From assembly GCA_964530825.1 (NCBI GenBank), contig CAZHCA010000027.1, forward strand, positions 1 through 60,670: a DNA stretch of 60,670 bases, written 5' to 3'. Origin of the DNA: CAZHCA01 sp964530825 (lineage in GTDB: Bacteria; Bacteroidota; Bacteroidia; Chitinophagales; Saprospiraceae). Positions 50,859 through 58,700 of the stretch are shown here, piece by piece. How positions within the stretch are numbered: the first letter of the stretch is position 1; every line of letters begins with the position of its first letter. The position numbers and the translations under genes are program-made. The notes beneath the pieces are model-generated. The model had not been told where the DNA came from, ran no database searches, and saw only the letters and a program-made list of their open reading frames with translations.

Positions 50859-51878
50859 ATGACTTTTAAAATTATCATATCCGGTCACCTCGAGTTTGGC
50901 AGTGCACGCACGTATGCCAAGGTGGTCGACACTGTTCAGCATCGGGTGGAGGTCTACTATAAAAATGATATCGTTCTCAAAGAGGAAGAGATCTTTAATG
51001 AAGCCTCCCACAATCTAGAAATACCCCGCGCTATCGTCAATGGTAGTGAAAAAGCTTGGAAAAACACAACGAGTTTGCTGGAGCTTATTGCCCAGTACGC
51101 TGTGGCAGGTAGCATCCATGCCTGGATGCTCAACGAGGGCAAGCTAATCCAGCAAGTGCTTATCGAGCCCCGCAGCGATAAAACGGCGGTTCAATCTTTT
51201 TTGAGCGGGCGGGAGCTCGTCAAAGAGGACGGGCGCGAAAGTGAAGCGATTCGAGCATTGAGCCGGGCGATTGATAAGTGCGAGCGACACGCGCTGGCCT
51301 ACGAGCGCCGCGGTTATGTTAATTTCCGGCTGAATAACATCGTAGATGCTATCTACGATTTTACTAAAAGTATCGACATCAACCCGAATACGCCTGATGC
51401 CTATCTTGGCCGTGCCCTGATAGCCATGCAGCAGCAGCGCTATGCGGAGGCGATCGACGACTTGAGCAATGCGATTAAAAATTCGATTCCGCATCAGCCT
51501 ATTTATTGGAGAGCCCGCCGCCTTAAAGGCGAGTGCCACCTCGAGCAAGAAGAAATCGACAAGGCGATTTTCGAATTAAAACTGTTTACGAAGCGCGCCT
51601 TTACACCGGATAACCCGAATTTCGAAACCCGCAAGAAAGCTTTTTTTGATTATGGCCGCGCTTTACTTACCAAAGGCGACCATGCCTCCGCTATTCAGGC
51701 CTTCGATCAGTGCTCCAAATGCGAAGGGGCGGCAACCGATCTAACCGACGCCGAAATTTTCCTCTTCCGCGGTATAGCGCTGCAAAAAGCCGGCAAAAAC
51801 GGTTTTCAGGAAGATTGGAAAAAAGCGGCCAGCATCGGTTCGAAACGCGCGGCCCATCTATTACAGCAATACCCCTGA
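50859..51878 (+). CDS. TPR protein with a conserved N-terminal domain
   Basis: Cytoplasmic protein of 339 aa. Residues 1-115 are a non-TPR domain (FKIIISGHLEFGSARTYAKVV..., EIFNEASHNLEIPRAIVNGSEKAWKNTTSLLELIAQYAVAGSIHAWM) that I recall from annotated Bacteroidota proteins of unknown function. Residues about 120-330 contain four or five TPR units (ALSRAIDKCERHALAYERRGYVNFRLNNIVDAIYDFTKSIDINP, AYLGRALIAMQQQRYAEAIDDLSNAI, YGRALLTKGDHASAIQAFDQC). TPRs mediate protein contacts; the partner is unknown. It stands between a large gap and a strong terminator, so it is a single-gene transcript. Confidence 0.8.
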   Translation: MTFKIIISGHLEFGSARTYAKVVDTVQHRVEVYYKNDIVLKEEEIFNEASHNLEIPRAIVNGSEKAWKNTTSLLELIAQYAVAGSIHAWMLNEGKLIQQVLIEPRSDKTAVQSFLSGRELVKEDGRESEAIRALSRAIDKCERHALAYERRGYVNFRLNNIVDAIYDFTKSIDINPNTPDAYLGRALIAMQQQRYAEAIDDLSNAIKNSIPHQPIYWRARRLKGECHLEQEEIDKAIFELKLFTKRAFTPDNPNFETRKKAFFDYGRALLTKGDHASAIQAFDQCSKCEGAATDLTDAEIFLFRGIALQKAGKNGFQEDWKKAASIGSKRAAHLLQQYP

Positions 51879-51907
51879 ATTCAATACGCAGACACAGACA
51901 GGGTAGG

Positions 51908-51955
51908 AATTAAAAAAGGCGCCTCGATGAAAATCGAAAGGCGCCTTTTTTAATT
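51908..51955. terminator. strong bidirectional terminator
   Basis: AATTAAAAAAGGCGCC (51908-51923) pairs with GGCGCCTTTTTTAATT (51940-51955), with an inner TCGAT/ATCGA extension and a two-base bulge. A tract and T tract on either side allow function both ways. Confidence 0.92.
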
Positions 51956-52158
51956 AAAAGAATACTTCTCTTTGATTTTGCATGAATAGAGATAGAACTC
52001 TACTGATTAAGCGCTTCTAAAAGGCATCATGTACTAATTACTAAACATAAAGATAACAGTTTTTGTAACCAATCAAGCATTTTAGTATAGGTTTTATTTT
52101 CTATGTGCTTGCTCGCTGCCAAGCCTGTCTAGTGATGAGATAACTTATCTGACACTTT

Positions 52159-54132
52159 ATGCGTTTGCCAGAGAAAATCCTTATTATGGTTCTAGCGAGG
52201 TCGTTGTTATTTATAGTGTTGGGAATATGTGGTTTGCTAACGACCCTGTCTGGGCAATCTTCTATCGAGCAGGCGCGCAATAAATACCGCAGGCAATACG
52301 AACGGGCGCTGGATGCCAGCCGGAGCGAGCGTTTTGAAGATGCCAGAAATTTGCTGCTGGAACTCATTGCTGCTGATGAGAACTTAATCGAGCCTTATTT
52401 GCTCTTGGGGTCCATCCAATACGAGATGGATGACCTGGATCGGGCCGAGCAAACTTTCCAAGAAGCGCTCAAGCGGGCGCCCGATTTTGATCCTGAGGTT
52501 TGGTACCGGCTGGGAGTGACGCAGTTTAAAATGGGCAAGTACGAAACGGCTGCCGAAACCTTCTCATCTTACCTGAAGCACTCACCCGCAACTCATCGCC
52601 GCCGCCAAGCCGGGGAGGGTTATTTAGAAAGGTCCCGTTTTGCTGCTGAGGCGGTTGCCAATCCTGTCGCTTTTCAGCCCAAGCCCTTACGAGGGGCGGT
52701 CAATACAACTGCGCCAGAGTACCTTCCTGCCTTAACAGCCGACGGACAGGCTATGATCTTTACCCGCATTGTTCGGGGGCAAGAAGACATATACCTCAGC
52801 CAACGCGGACCCGATGGCTGGTCGGCCGGCACACCCTTACCAAATATCAACACCCTCGACAATGAGGGCGCCCATTTTATATCACCCGACGGGCGCTATC
52901 TTTTTTTTACGGCTTGCAACCGGCGCGACGGTATGGGTAGCTGCGATATTTATTTTTCCCGCCGCGAAGAAGAAGGTTGGTCCCCACCGCGAAACTTAGG
53001 TTCGCCGGTCAATACTCCGAGCTGGGAATCGCAACCGGTATTGTCGGAAACGGGCCGGACGTTGCTCTTTAGCAGTAGCCGTAAGGGTGGAGTGGGCGGT
53101 CGCGATATTTGGCTGACCCGGTTGCAAGCCAATGGCCGCTGGTCGGAGCCCGAAAACTTAGGCGAACCGGTCAATACCACCAAAGACGAACAAGCGCCTT
53201 TCCTTCATCCCGATGGTAAAACCCTGTACTTCATGTCGAACGGACATTTGGGTATGGGCGGATTCGACCTTTTTTTGTCACGGCTCGATAGTGCAGGACG
53301 CTGGTCAGCGCCGCAAAACCTAGGCTATCCCATCAATACCATAGCCAATGAGGGTGCACTATTCGTAAGCCTGGACGGCCGACGGGCCTTCTTTGCCAGT
53401 GACATGCTAGATCGCAGCGACGACCTCCGCTCGGGGAATACAGACCTTTATGCATTTGATTTACCGGCTGCCCTGCGGCCGGCAGCTACCACTTATGTGG
53501 CCGGCACCGTCACGGATGCACAAACGGGGGCGCCCCTGTCGGCTACTGTGGAAATTGTGCCGCTCAAGGAAGTGGCCATAAACCCCATTGTCGTACGCTC
53601 CGGTGTATCCGGTGATTTTCTAGTTCCCCTACCCCTTGGCAAGGACTATGCATTTACGGCCTCGGAAGATGGCTATCTTTTTTTCTCCGAGCATTTCGAC
53701 TTGGGTACCGTAAGCTCGGCCGTCGACCCAATTCGCCTGTCCATCAGTCTGGAGCCCATCCCAGAAAAAGAAAAAACCGGACCGGAGCCCAGTGATCCGG
53801 TAGTGCTGAGAAATGTTTTTTTCGATACCGGATCCGACGAACTCCGGCCGGAGTCCGAGCAGGAATTGAAACGTTTGTATCGTATGCTGGCTGATAATCC
53901 GGAATTGCGGATTCAGGTGAACGGACACACCGACAATGTTGGGCAGCCCAAAGATAATCAGCAGCTATCCGAAGCGCGCGCCAAGGCTGTCTACGAATTC
54001 TTGGTCGACCGGGGTATTGATGCCGAACGCCTGCAATATCGGGGTTATGGTGAAGAAAAACCCATCGCATCGAATGAAACGCCCAACGGCCGCCAACAGA
54101 ACCGGCGTACCGAATTCGTAATTCTGCCCTGA
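52159..54132 (+). CDS. porE: PorE-like T9SS protein (TPR-PD40-CRD-OmpA)
   Basis: Protein of 657 aa with the full domain order of PorE: signal peptide (about 12-33), TPR units at about 40-160 (EQARNKYRRQYERALDASRSER.., GVTQFKMGKYETAAETFSSYL), five PD40 propeller blades at about 180-430 (YLPALTADGQAMIFTRIV, AHFISPDGRYLFFTACN, QAPFLHPDGKTLYFMSNG...), a carboxypeptidase-regulatory-like domain at about 445-520, and an OmpA domain at about 548-655 (NVFFDTGSDELRPES, NGHTDNVGQPKDNQQLSEARAKAV, RRTEFVILP). In Porphyromonas PorE binds peptidoglycan and is needed for T9SS. The length and order support orthology, but Bacteroidota carry paralogues, so the symbol is tentative. Confidence 0.82.
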   Translation: MRLPEKILIMVLARSLLFIVLGICGLLTTLSGQSSIEQARNKYRRQYERALDASRSERFEDARNLLLELIAADENLIEPYLLLGSIQYEMDDLDRAEQTFQEALKRAPDFDPEVWYRLGVTQFKMGKYETAAETFSSYLKHSPATHRRRQAGEGYLERSRFAAEAVANPVAFQPKPLRGAVNTTAPEYLPALTADGQAMIFTRIVRGQEDIYLSQRGPDGWSAGTPLPNINTLDNEGAHFISPDGRYLFFTACNRRDGMGSCDIYFSRREEEGWSPPRNLGSPVNTPSWESQPVLSETGRTLLFSSSRKGGVGGRDIWLTRLQANGRWSEPENLGEPVNTTKDEQAPFLHPDGKTLYFMSNGHLGMGGFDLFLSRLDSAGRWSAPQNLGYPINTIANEGALFVSLDGRRAFFASDMLDRSDDLRSGNTDLYAFDLPAALRPAATTYVAGTVTDAQTGAPLSATVEIVPLKEVAINPIVVRSGVSGDFLVPLPLGKDYAFTASEDGYLFFSEHFDLGTVSSAVDPIRLSISLEPIPEKEKTGPEPSDPVVLRNVFFDTGSDELRPESEQELKRLYRMLADNPELRIQVNGHTDNVGQPKDNQQLSEARAKAVYEFLVDRGIDAERLQYRGYGEEKPIASNETPNGRQQNRRTEFVILP

Positions 54133-54183
54133 GTGTAAACAGGCGCTTCTTTTAGGCAACTGGAATGGCTTACCCTAGTACGT

Positions 54184-54241
54184 GCCGGCAAAAAGGCGGT
54201 TTTACTCAATTAGCTTTAGGGGTGTGCTGGCGTTTGCCGGC
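54184..54241. repeat. inverted repeat between converging genes
   Basis: GCCGGCAAA (54184-54192) and TTTGCCGGC (54233-54241) are a perfect 9-base inverted repeat with a 40-base spacer. It may form a large hairpin that helps end the porE-like or DUF58 transcripts, but the loop is long. Confidence 0.4.
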
Positions 54242-54267
54242 GATTATAAGGAGGTATATTTCCACTT

Positions 54268-55602
54268 TTAGATCAACCCGCGCGACTTGAGTTCGAGGTA
54301 TTTATTCAGCGTGTTGACCGACAGATCGGCAGGTGGAGTAAGGATGGCCTGGATTCCATATTGGCGAAGCTTTTGAACCATTTGGCTTTTCTCGGCCAAA
54401 AAATTACGGGCCACAGTGTTTTGGTAAATACCCTCCATCGTGGTAGCCGGCTGCTCGACAAACTCCCGGATTTCGGTATTTTCAAAAAAGATGACGACCA
54501 GCAGGTGCAGCCGGTTTATGCGGCGCAGAATAGGGAGTACCCGCTCCAATGCGTAGGTGCTTTCGAAATTGGTGTACAGCAGAATAAGGCTACGCCCGGT
54601 GATCAGCTTGCGGGTGACGAAATAAAGCAGTTCGTAGTTGGCCTCGTAGGGTCGCTCCTTTTCCTTGTAAAGAGCACCCAGGATTTTATTGAGTTGAATG
54701 GGCCGGCTATCGGCTTTTACACTAGCGCCTAACTTGTCCGAAAAGGTGATAAGTCCTGCCCGGTCGTGTTTTTGTAAGGCTACATTAGAAATGGCTAAAC
54801 TGGTATTGATGGCATAGTCCATCAGGCTTAAACCAGCAAATGGCATGCGCATGACCCGGCTTTTGTCGATGATGCTGTAGACCTGCTGGGCCCGTTCGTC
54901 TTCGTACTGATTGACCATCAGCGTTCCACGGCGGCTACTGGCTTTCCAGTTGATACTGCGGTAGTCATCACCTCGGACATAGTTTTTAATTTGCTCGAAC
55001 TCATAGCTATGTCCGATACGGCGAATTTTTTTTACTCCTTGGAAAAAACTGAGCCGGTCGAATGCCAGTAGCTCAATCTGCTTCATCTGGACTACGGAGG
55101 GATAGACGCTAACTTTGGCGGCCTGTGGGACGGTAATGCGGCGCTCTACCAATCCGATCCGGGAGCGCACAAAAAGTTGTAAATCGCCGAAAGCATAATC
55201 ACCGCGTTCGGTTGGCCGGAGTTCGTATTGAATTCCTTTCTCTTCCCTGGGACCCATAGTGAGGGCTTTTTCGAAATCCCGGATTTGGAACTGTATGGGC
55301 AACTCATCGATTAGGCGCAAATGCAGTCGCTGTTGCCCGGTATTGGTCAGCCGCACCCGGATTCGATTCTGGTCGCCCAGCGATAGCAGTGGCGGCAGAT
55401 GGCGTTCGGCCCGGACGGTTTGTTCCGGCCGATAAAGTAGCTGCCCATCTACCAGCCCAACCGCTAACAGCAGGATGAATAATAATTGGGCCACCGGTAG
55501 CAGAGCCGGCAGGAGGAAGGCAAAAATAAAAAGAGTGATGAGGCCGCTCCACAACCAGAAGAAACGTCCGCTCAGATACAGGGAAGCCAGAAATTTCTTC
55601 AT
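54268..55602 (-). CDS. DUF58 domain protein (VWA-like)
   Basis: Protein of 444 aa. Two N-terminal transmembrane helices (FFWLWSGLITLFIFAFLLPALL; VAQLLFILLLAVGLVDG) are followed by a beta-rich domain and the DUF58 core: YEFEQIKNYVRGDDYRSINWKASSRRGTLMVNQYEDERAQQVYSIIDKSRVM. The VWA-like fold follows (DRAGLITFSDKLGASVKADSR); the MIDAS 'DxSxS' is changed to D-K-S-R, so metal binding is doubtful. DUF58 proteins pair with MoxR ATPases as probable targets or adaptors. It is the last gene of the five-gene operon; its ATG shares a base with the MoxR stop. Confidence 0.92.
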   Translation of the reverse strand: MKKFLASLYLSGRFFWLWSGLITLFIFAFLLPALLPVAQLLFILLLAVGLVDGQLLYRPEQTVRAERHLPPLLSLGDQNRIRVRLTNTGQQRLHLRLIDELPIQFQIRDFEKALTMGPREEKGIQYELRPTERGDYAFGDLQLFVRSRIGLVERRITVPQAAKVSVYPSVVQMKQIELLAFDRLSFFQGVKKIRRIGHSYEFEQIKNYVRGDDYRSINWKASSRRGTLMVNQYEDERAQQVYSIIDKSRVMRMPFAGLSLMDYAINTSLAISNVALQKHDRAGLITFSDKLGASVKADSRPIQLNKILGALYKEKERPYEANYELLYFVTRKLITGRSLILLYTNFESTYALERVLPILRRINRLHLLVVIFFENTEIREFVEQPATTMEGIYQNTVARNFLAEKSQMVQKLRQYGIQAILTPPADLSVNTLNKYLELKSRGLI

Positions 55603-56669
55603 TAGCGCGGGACTTCAATATTCCTGACGATGCTTTCAATTACCTCCTCTGTGGTTCTCCCTTCCATCTCGCGTTCGGGCGTCAGAATAACCCGGTGATT
55701 GAGCACGGGGTATGCGACGTATTGGATGTCGTCGGGCGTTACAAAGTCGCGGGCGTTCATTGCTGCAACGGCTTTCGATGTCTTGAGCAAGGCGAGGGAA
55801 GCGCGCGGGCTGGCGCCTAAGAAGAGGTCGCCATGGGAGCGAGTTTGATGTACGATGGCAGCAATATAATCCAGCAGCTGCTCCTTAATGTGGATTTGCT
55901 CGATCAGGTGGCGGCATTGGCGGAGTTCCTTTACGGAAAAAACGGCTTGCGCGATGTCGCGAATGTTGACGGTAAACGCATTCCGGAAGCGGCGCAGGAT
56001 GGACTTTTCCTCTTCCAAGGAAGGGTACTTGAGGTTGATTTTCATCAAAAAGCGGTCCAATTGGGCCTCGGGCAGTTTGTAGGTACCCTCTTGTTCGATG
56101 GGGTTCTGCGTGGCGACCACAAAAAAGGGATAATCCATGGGGTAGGTGACCCCGTCGACGGTGACTTGGGCCTCTTCCATGACTTCAAAAAGAGCGGCCT
56201 GGGTTTTAGCCGGCGCCCGGTTGATCTCGTCGATCAGGACGATGTTGGCAAAGATAGGACCTGCATTAAAGGAAAACTCTGACGACTTCATGTTGAAGAC
56301 CGTAGTGCCGATCACGTCGCTAGGCATCAGGTCGGGCGTGAATTGGATGCGTGAAAAATCAACATCCAGGGTTTGGGCGAGCAGCTTGGCCGTCATGGTT
56401 TTGGCGATACCCGGCACTCCCTCTAGCAATACGTGCCCAACCGAAAAAAGGGAGACCAACAGCAAGTCGACCAATTCGTGTTGGCCGATGATAAGTTTGC
56501 CTATTTCGGCGCGTACCCGGTCGCCGACAGTTTGGACCGGCGTGAGATCGATACGTGGGGTATTTTCAGATTCGCGGGGAGCGTTCGGCGGCAACTCTGG
56601 TGGCAGTTGGCGAAGCGACTCACTATCATCGTTCGGTTGGTTGGGATCCTTATAGTCTTCTTCCATCAT
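55602..56669 (-). CDS. MoxR family AAA+ ATPase of the DUF58 operon
   Basis: AAA+ ATPase of 355 aa with an acidic, proline-rich N-terminal extension of about 30 residues. Walker A: LLEGVPGIAKTMTAKLLA; Walker B: IVLIDEINRAPAKTQAALFEVMEEAQVT; sensor 1: FFVVATQNPIEQEGTY; then LPEAQLDRFLMKINLKYP; C-terminal lid with GASPRASLALLKTSKAVA. This is the standard MoxR proper type, distinct from the one at 20939-22024. It probably acts as a chaperone for membrane or periplasmic complex assembly with DUF58. It overlaps the DUF58 gene by one base and follows DUF4350 after 30 bases. Confidence 0.95.
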   Translation of the reverse strand: MMEEDYKDPNQPNDDSESLRQLPPELPPNAPRESENTPRIDLTPVQTVGDRVRAEIGKLIIGQHELVDLLLVSLFSVGHVLLEGVPGIAKTMTAKLLAQTLDVDFSRIQFTPDLMPSDVIGTTVFNMKSSEFSFNAGPIFANIVLIDEINRAPAKTQAALFEVMEEAQVTVDGVTYPMDYPFFVVATQNPIEQEGTYKLPEAQLDRFLMKINLKYPSLEEEKSILRRFRNAFTVNIRDIAQAVFSVKELRQCRHLIEQIHIKEQLLDYIAAIVHQTRSHGDLFLGASPRASLALLKTSKAVAAMNARDFVTPDDIQYVAYPVLNHRVILTPEREMEGRTTEEVIESIVRNIEVPR

Positions 56670-56699
56670 AACGGTTCTTGTTTACCAGGTCGATTGCGC

Positions 56700-57974
56700 T
56701 TACTTACAATTTTTATAAAAATAATCTAATTTTTGGTGCCATTCGATGAGCGTATTTCCTGAAACAAACGTGGCGCGCTGAATATTGCCATCCATGTTCA
56801 GCAATTGTTGCAGGAACCCGGCAGGCAGATCGGACTTAGCAGCCAGCCGGTCCAAGAAACCGGGTTGTTGTTCTTCCTGGCGGTTCAGTTGATAGCGTTC
56901 GCGTAAGAAATGATGAAATAACTGCGATTGCTGTACGGCGAGTTTGCGGTGGTCGTTGTGTTGGAAATACAGCTGGCCGATGCTCGATAAGAACTCGAGA
57001 GACGTGTTTCGATTTCCTTCCAGTACCGGTATGACCCGCTGCCTTCTTTTAGCCCGGAAAGCAATAAATAAAACGGCGGCTCCCAACAACAGGTACCAGG
57101 CCCAGGCCAAGGCGGGCTGACGAAGAATGAAGCTTAATGGGCTGGGCCGGCTTAAGTCACGCTGCCTTCTGGATTGATCCGGATTCATCCATTCGGCTAC
57201 TTTGCTGTACTCGTCCCAGTATACCGGTCCTGCTAGCAAAGGTTCGAAGACCTGTTCGGCATAAGCTAATTTTTTTTCGTCCCGCAAGTGGAAGTTGGTA
57301 AACAACAAGGGATTGGAGTGCAAGAAAAAATATCCTGCACCGTAAGGGATACGTACGTAGTTAACGTAGTAATCATTGAAAGAACCTATCGGCTCCAGTC
57401 CATTGGGCAAACCACAGAAGACTGCATCGTCGAAATAAGGCCAGCTGGTGAATTCCACTTGGTCGCGTTGCCAGAACCGGTAGGGCCCCCACTGGTCTTG
57501 CGGTAAATGCGCTGCATCGAAGCGTACCTGGATAAGTGTATCCTGCACGTATTGCATTCCATCCCAAGCATAACCGTTACACTCTTCGTAGTAGAGGTAA
57601 AACATAAGATCGAAGGGAAGAGAGCGGCTCAGGATAAACGCTCGATTACCTGTCTCTACAAAGGCAAGCATGGCCTGCACATCTGCTGAGTCGATGTACA
57701 TGGATTCTCCGATAAATACGTAATTCGCATGCAGGGTGCTATCGGGTTTCAGTTGGCTACGCAAGGTGTCACGGATGGTCGAGAGTTCGGTCGTGCGGGC
57801 GTGCTCGTCCAGCAGGTGCTTGAGGACCTGGGCACCGTATGGCTCGAGGCTGTTGCCACGATAGTTGGGACGCCAATCATACCGCTGACCATTTGACCGC
57901 CAGAGCAAGACAAATAATACGCCGACGGCGGCAGCAATAATAATCAGTATGAGAATTAGCGATCTTCTTTTCAT
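56700..57974 (-). CDS. DUF4350 domain membrane protein
   Basis: Protein of 424 aa. An N-terminal helix (LILILIIIAAAVGVLFVLLW) and a second near 290 (AWAWYLLLGAAVLFIAF) bracket a periplasmic DUF4350 domain (YRGNSLEPYGAQVLKHLLDEH, YVFIGESMYIDSADVQAMLAFVETGNRAFILSR), and a cytoplasmic C-terminal helical part (SLEFLSSIGQLYFQHNDHRKLAVQQ) ends the protein. The domain is related to glutamine-amidotransferase-like folds without evident catalytic residues. It belongs to the MoxR/DUF58 operon and probably forms part of its membrane complex. The gap to DUF4129 is six bases. Confidence 0.88.
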   Translation of the reverse strand: MKRRSLILILIIIAAAVGVLFVLLWRSNGQRYDWRPNYRGNSLEPYGAQVLKHLLDEHARTTELSTIRDTLRSQLKPDSTLHANYVFIGESMYIDSADVQAMLAFVETGNRAFILSRSLPFDLMFYLYYEECNGYAWDGMQYVQDTLIQVRFDAAHLPQDQWGPYRFWQRDQVEFTSWPYFDDAVFCGLPNGLEPIGSFNDYYVNYVRIPYGAGYFFLHSNPLLFTNFHLRDEKKLAYAEQVFEPLLAGPVYWDEYSKVAEWMNPDQSRRQRDLSRPSPLSFILRQPALAWAWYLLLGAAVLFIAFRAKRRQRVIPVLEGNRNTSLEFLSSIGQLYFQHNDHRKLAVQQSQLFHHFLRERYQLNRQEEQQPGFLDRLAAKSDLPAGFLQQLLNMDGNIQRATFVSGNTLIEWHQKLDYFYKNCK

Positions 57975-57980
57975 AAGCCC

Positions 57981-58694
57981 TTAGCTTACCGGGACATTTT
58001 TGGTTTGTCGCAAAAACGCCTGAAATTGCTTTGCGATAGGGTCGAAGTCGGAAGCCGAAAGGGCAAAGCCTCCGTACCATACCCGTTCGAAAATGCGTGT
58101 AAGTTCCCGGAAGTCGCCGAAGACCGCTCGCTCGCGCATTTCTTGCAAATACTGATGGTTGGTTTTGTCTTTTTGCCACCTAATCCAACCCTGTCGGGAG
58201 AGCCGCTTTAATACATTCAGGTAGTACAGGCGAACCGCCAGGTCGTAGCGCTGCTCCTGCACGGCTCGCTCGATCAGGGGATCGATATCTGACTGGTGCA
58301 GATTTTCTTCAACCTCTTCAAGGGCCAAGTGAAGTTGCTGGTTAGTGGGTACCCTCCGGTTTTTGGGTCCGTTCAAGTAGTTTACCAATACCCAGATAAG
58401 AATCGCCATGACCAGCACACCCATAATGATCAGCATTGCCCGCGTCAGGCCAGGCCCCCAATCCAACGAAATGAGCGGCTTACGCTCAGCGGAGGCTCCT
58501 TCTTGCCGTGCCGCCTCTTCGGAAATGCGCTCCGGAACCCGGTCATCCTCGTAATGGAGGTCTTTCACCATTTCCTGCCACGAATCGCGGTTAAAAGCGG
58601 CCGGCTCCTCCGATTGTGCCGAAAGCCCAGCGGACAAACTCATCAATCCACCCACCCATATCAGGCTTAACCATGTAATTTTTTTGACCTGCAT
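57981..58694 (-). CDS. DUF4129 domain protein
   Basis: Protein of 237 aa with a signal peptide (SLIWVGGLMSLSAGLSAQ), a short periplasmic part, one transmembrane helix (ALLIIMGVLVMAILIWVLVNYL region) and a cytoplasmic C-terminal DUF4129 domain: AVQEQRYDLAVRLYYLNVLKRLSRQGWIRW, HQYLQEMRE, FRELTRIFERVWYGGFALS. This C-terminal pattern is typical of the family, found beside transglutaminase-like and MoxR/DUF58 genes. It is the second gene of the operon, six bases after the SpoIIM-like gene and six before DUF4350, implying tight co-translation. Function unknown. Confidence 0.9.
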   Translation of the reverse strand: MQVKKITWLSLIWVGGLMSLSAGLSAQSEEPAAFNRDSWQEMVKDLHYEDDRVPERISEEAARQEGASAERKPLISLDWGPGLTRAMLIIMGVLVMAILIWVLVNYLNGPKNRRVPTNQQLHLALEEVEENLHQSDIDPLIERAVQEQRYDLAVRLYYLNVLKRLSRQGWIRWQKDKTNHQYLQEMRERAVFGDFRELTRIFERVWYGGFALSASDFDPIAKQFQAFLRQTKNVPVS

Positions 58695-58700
58695 TTCTTC

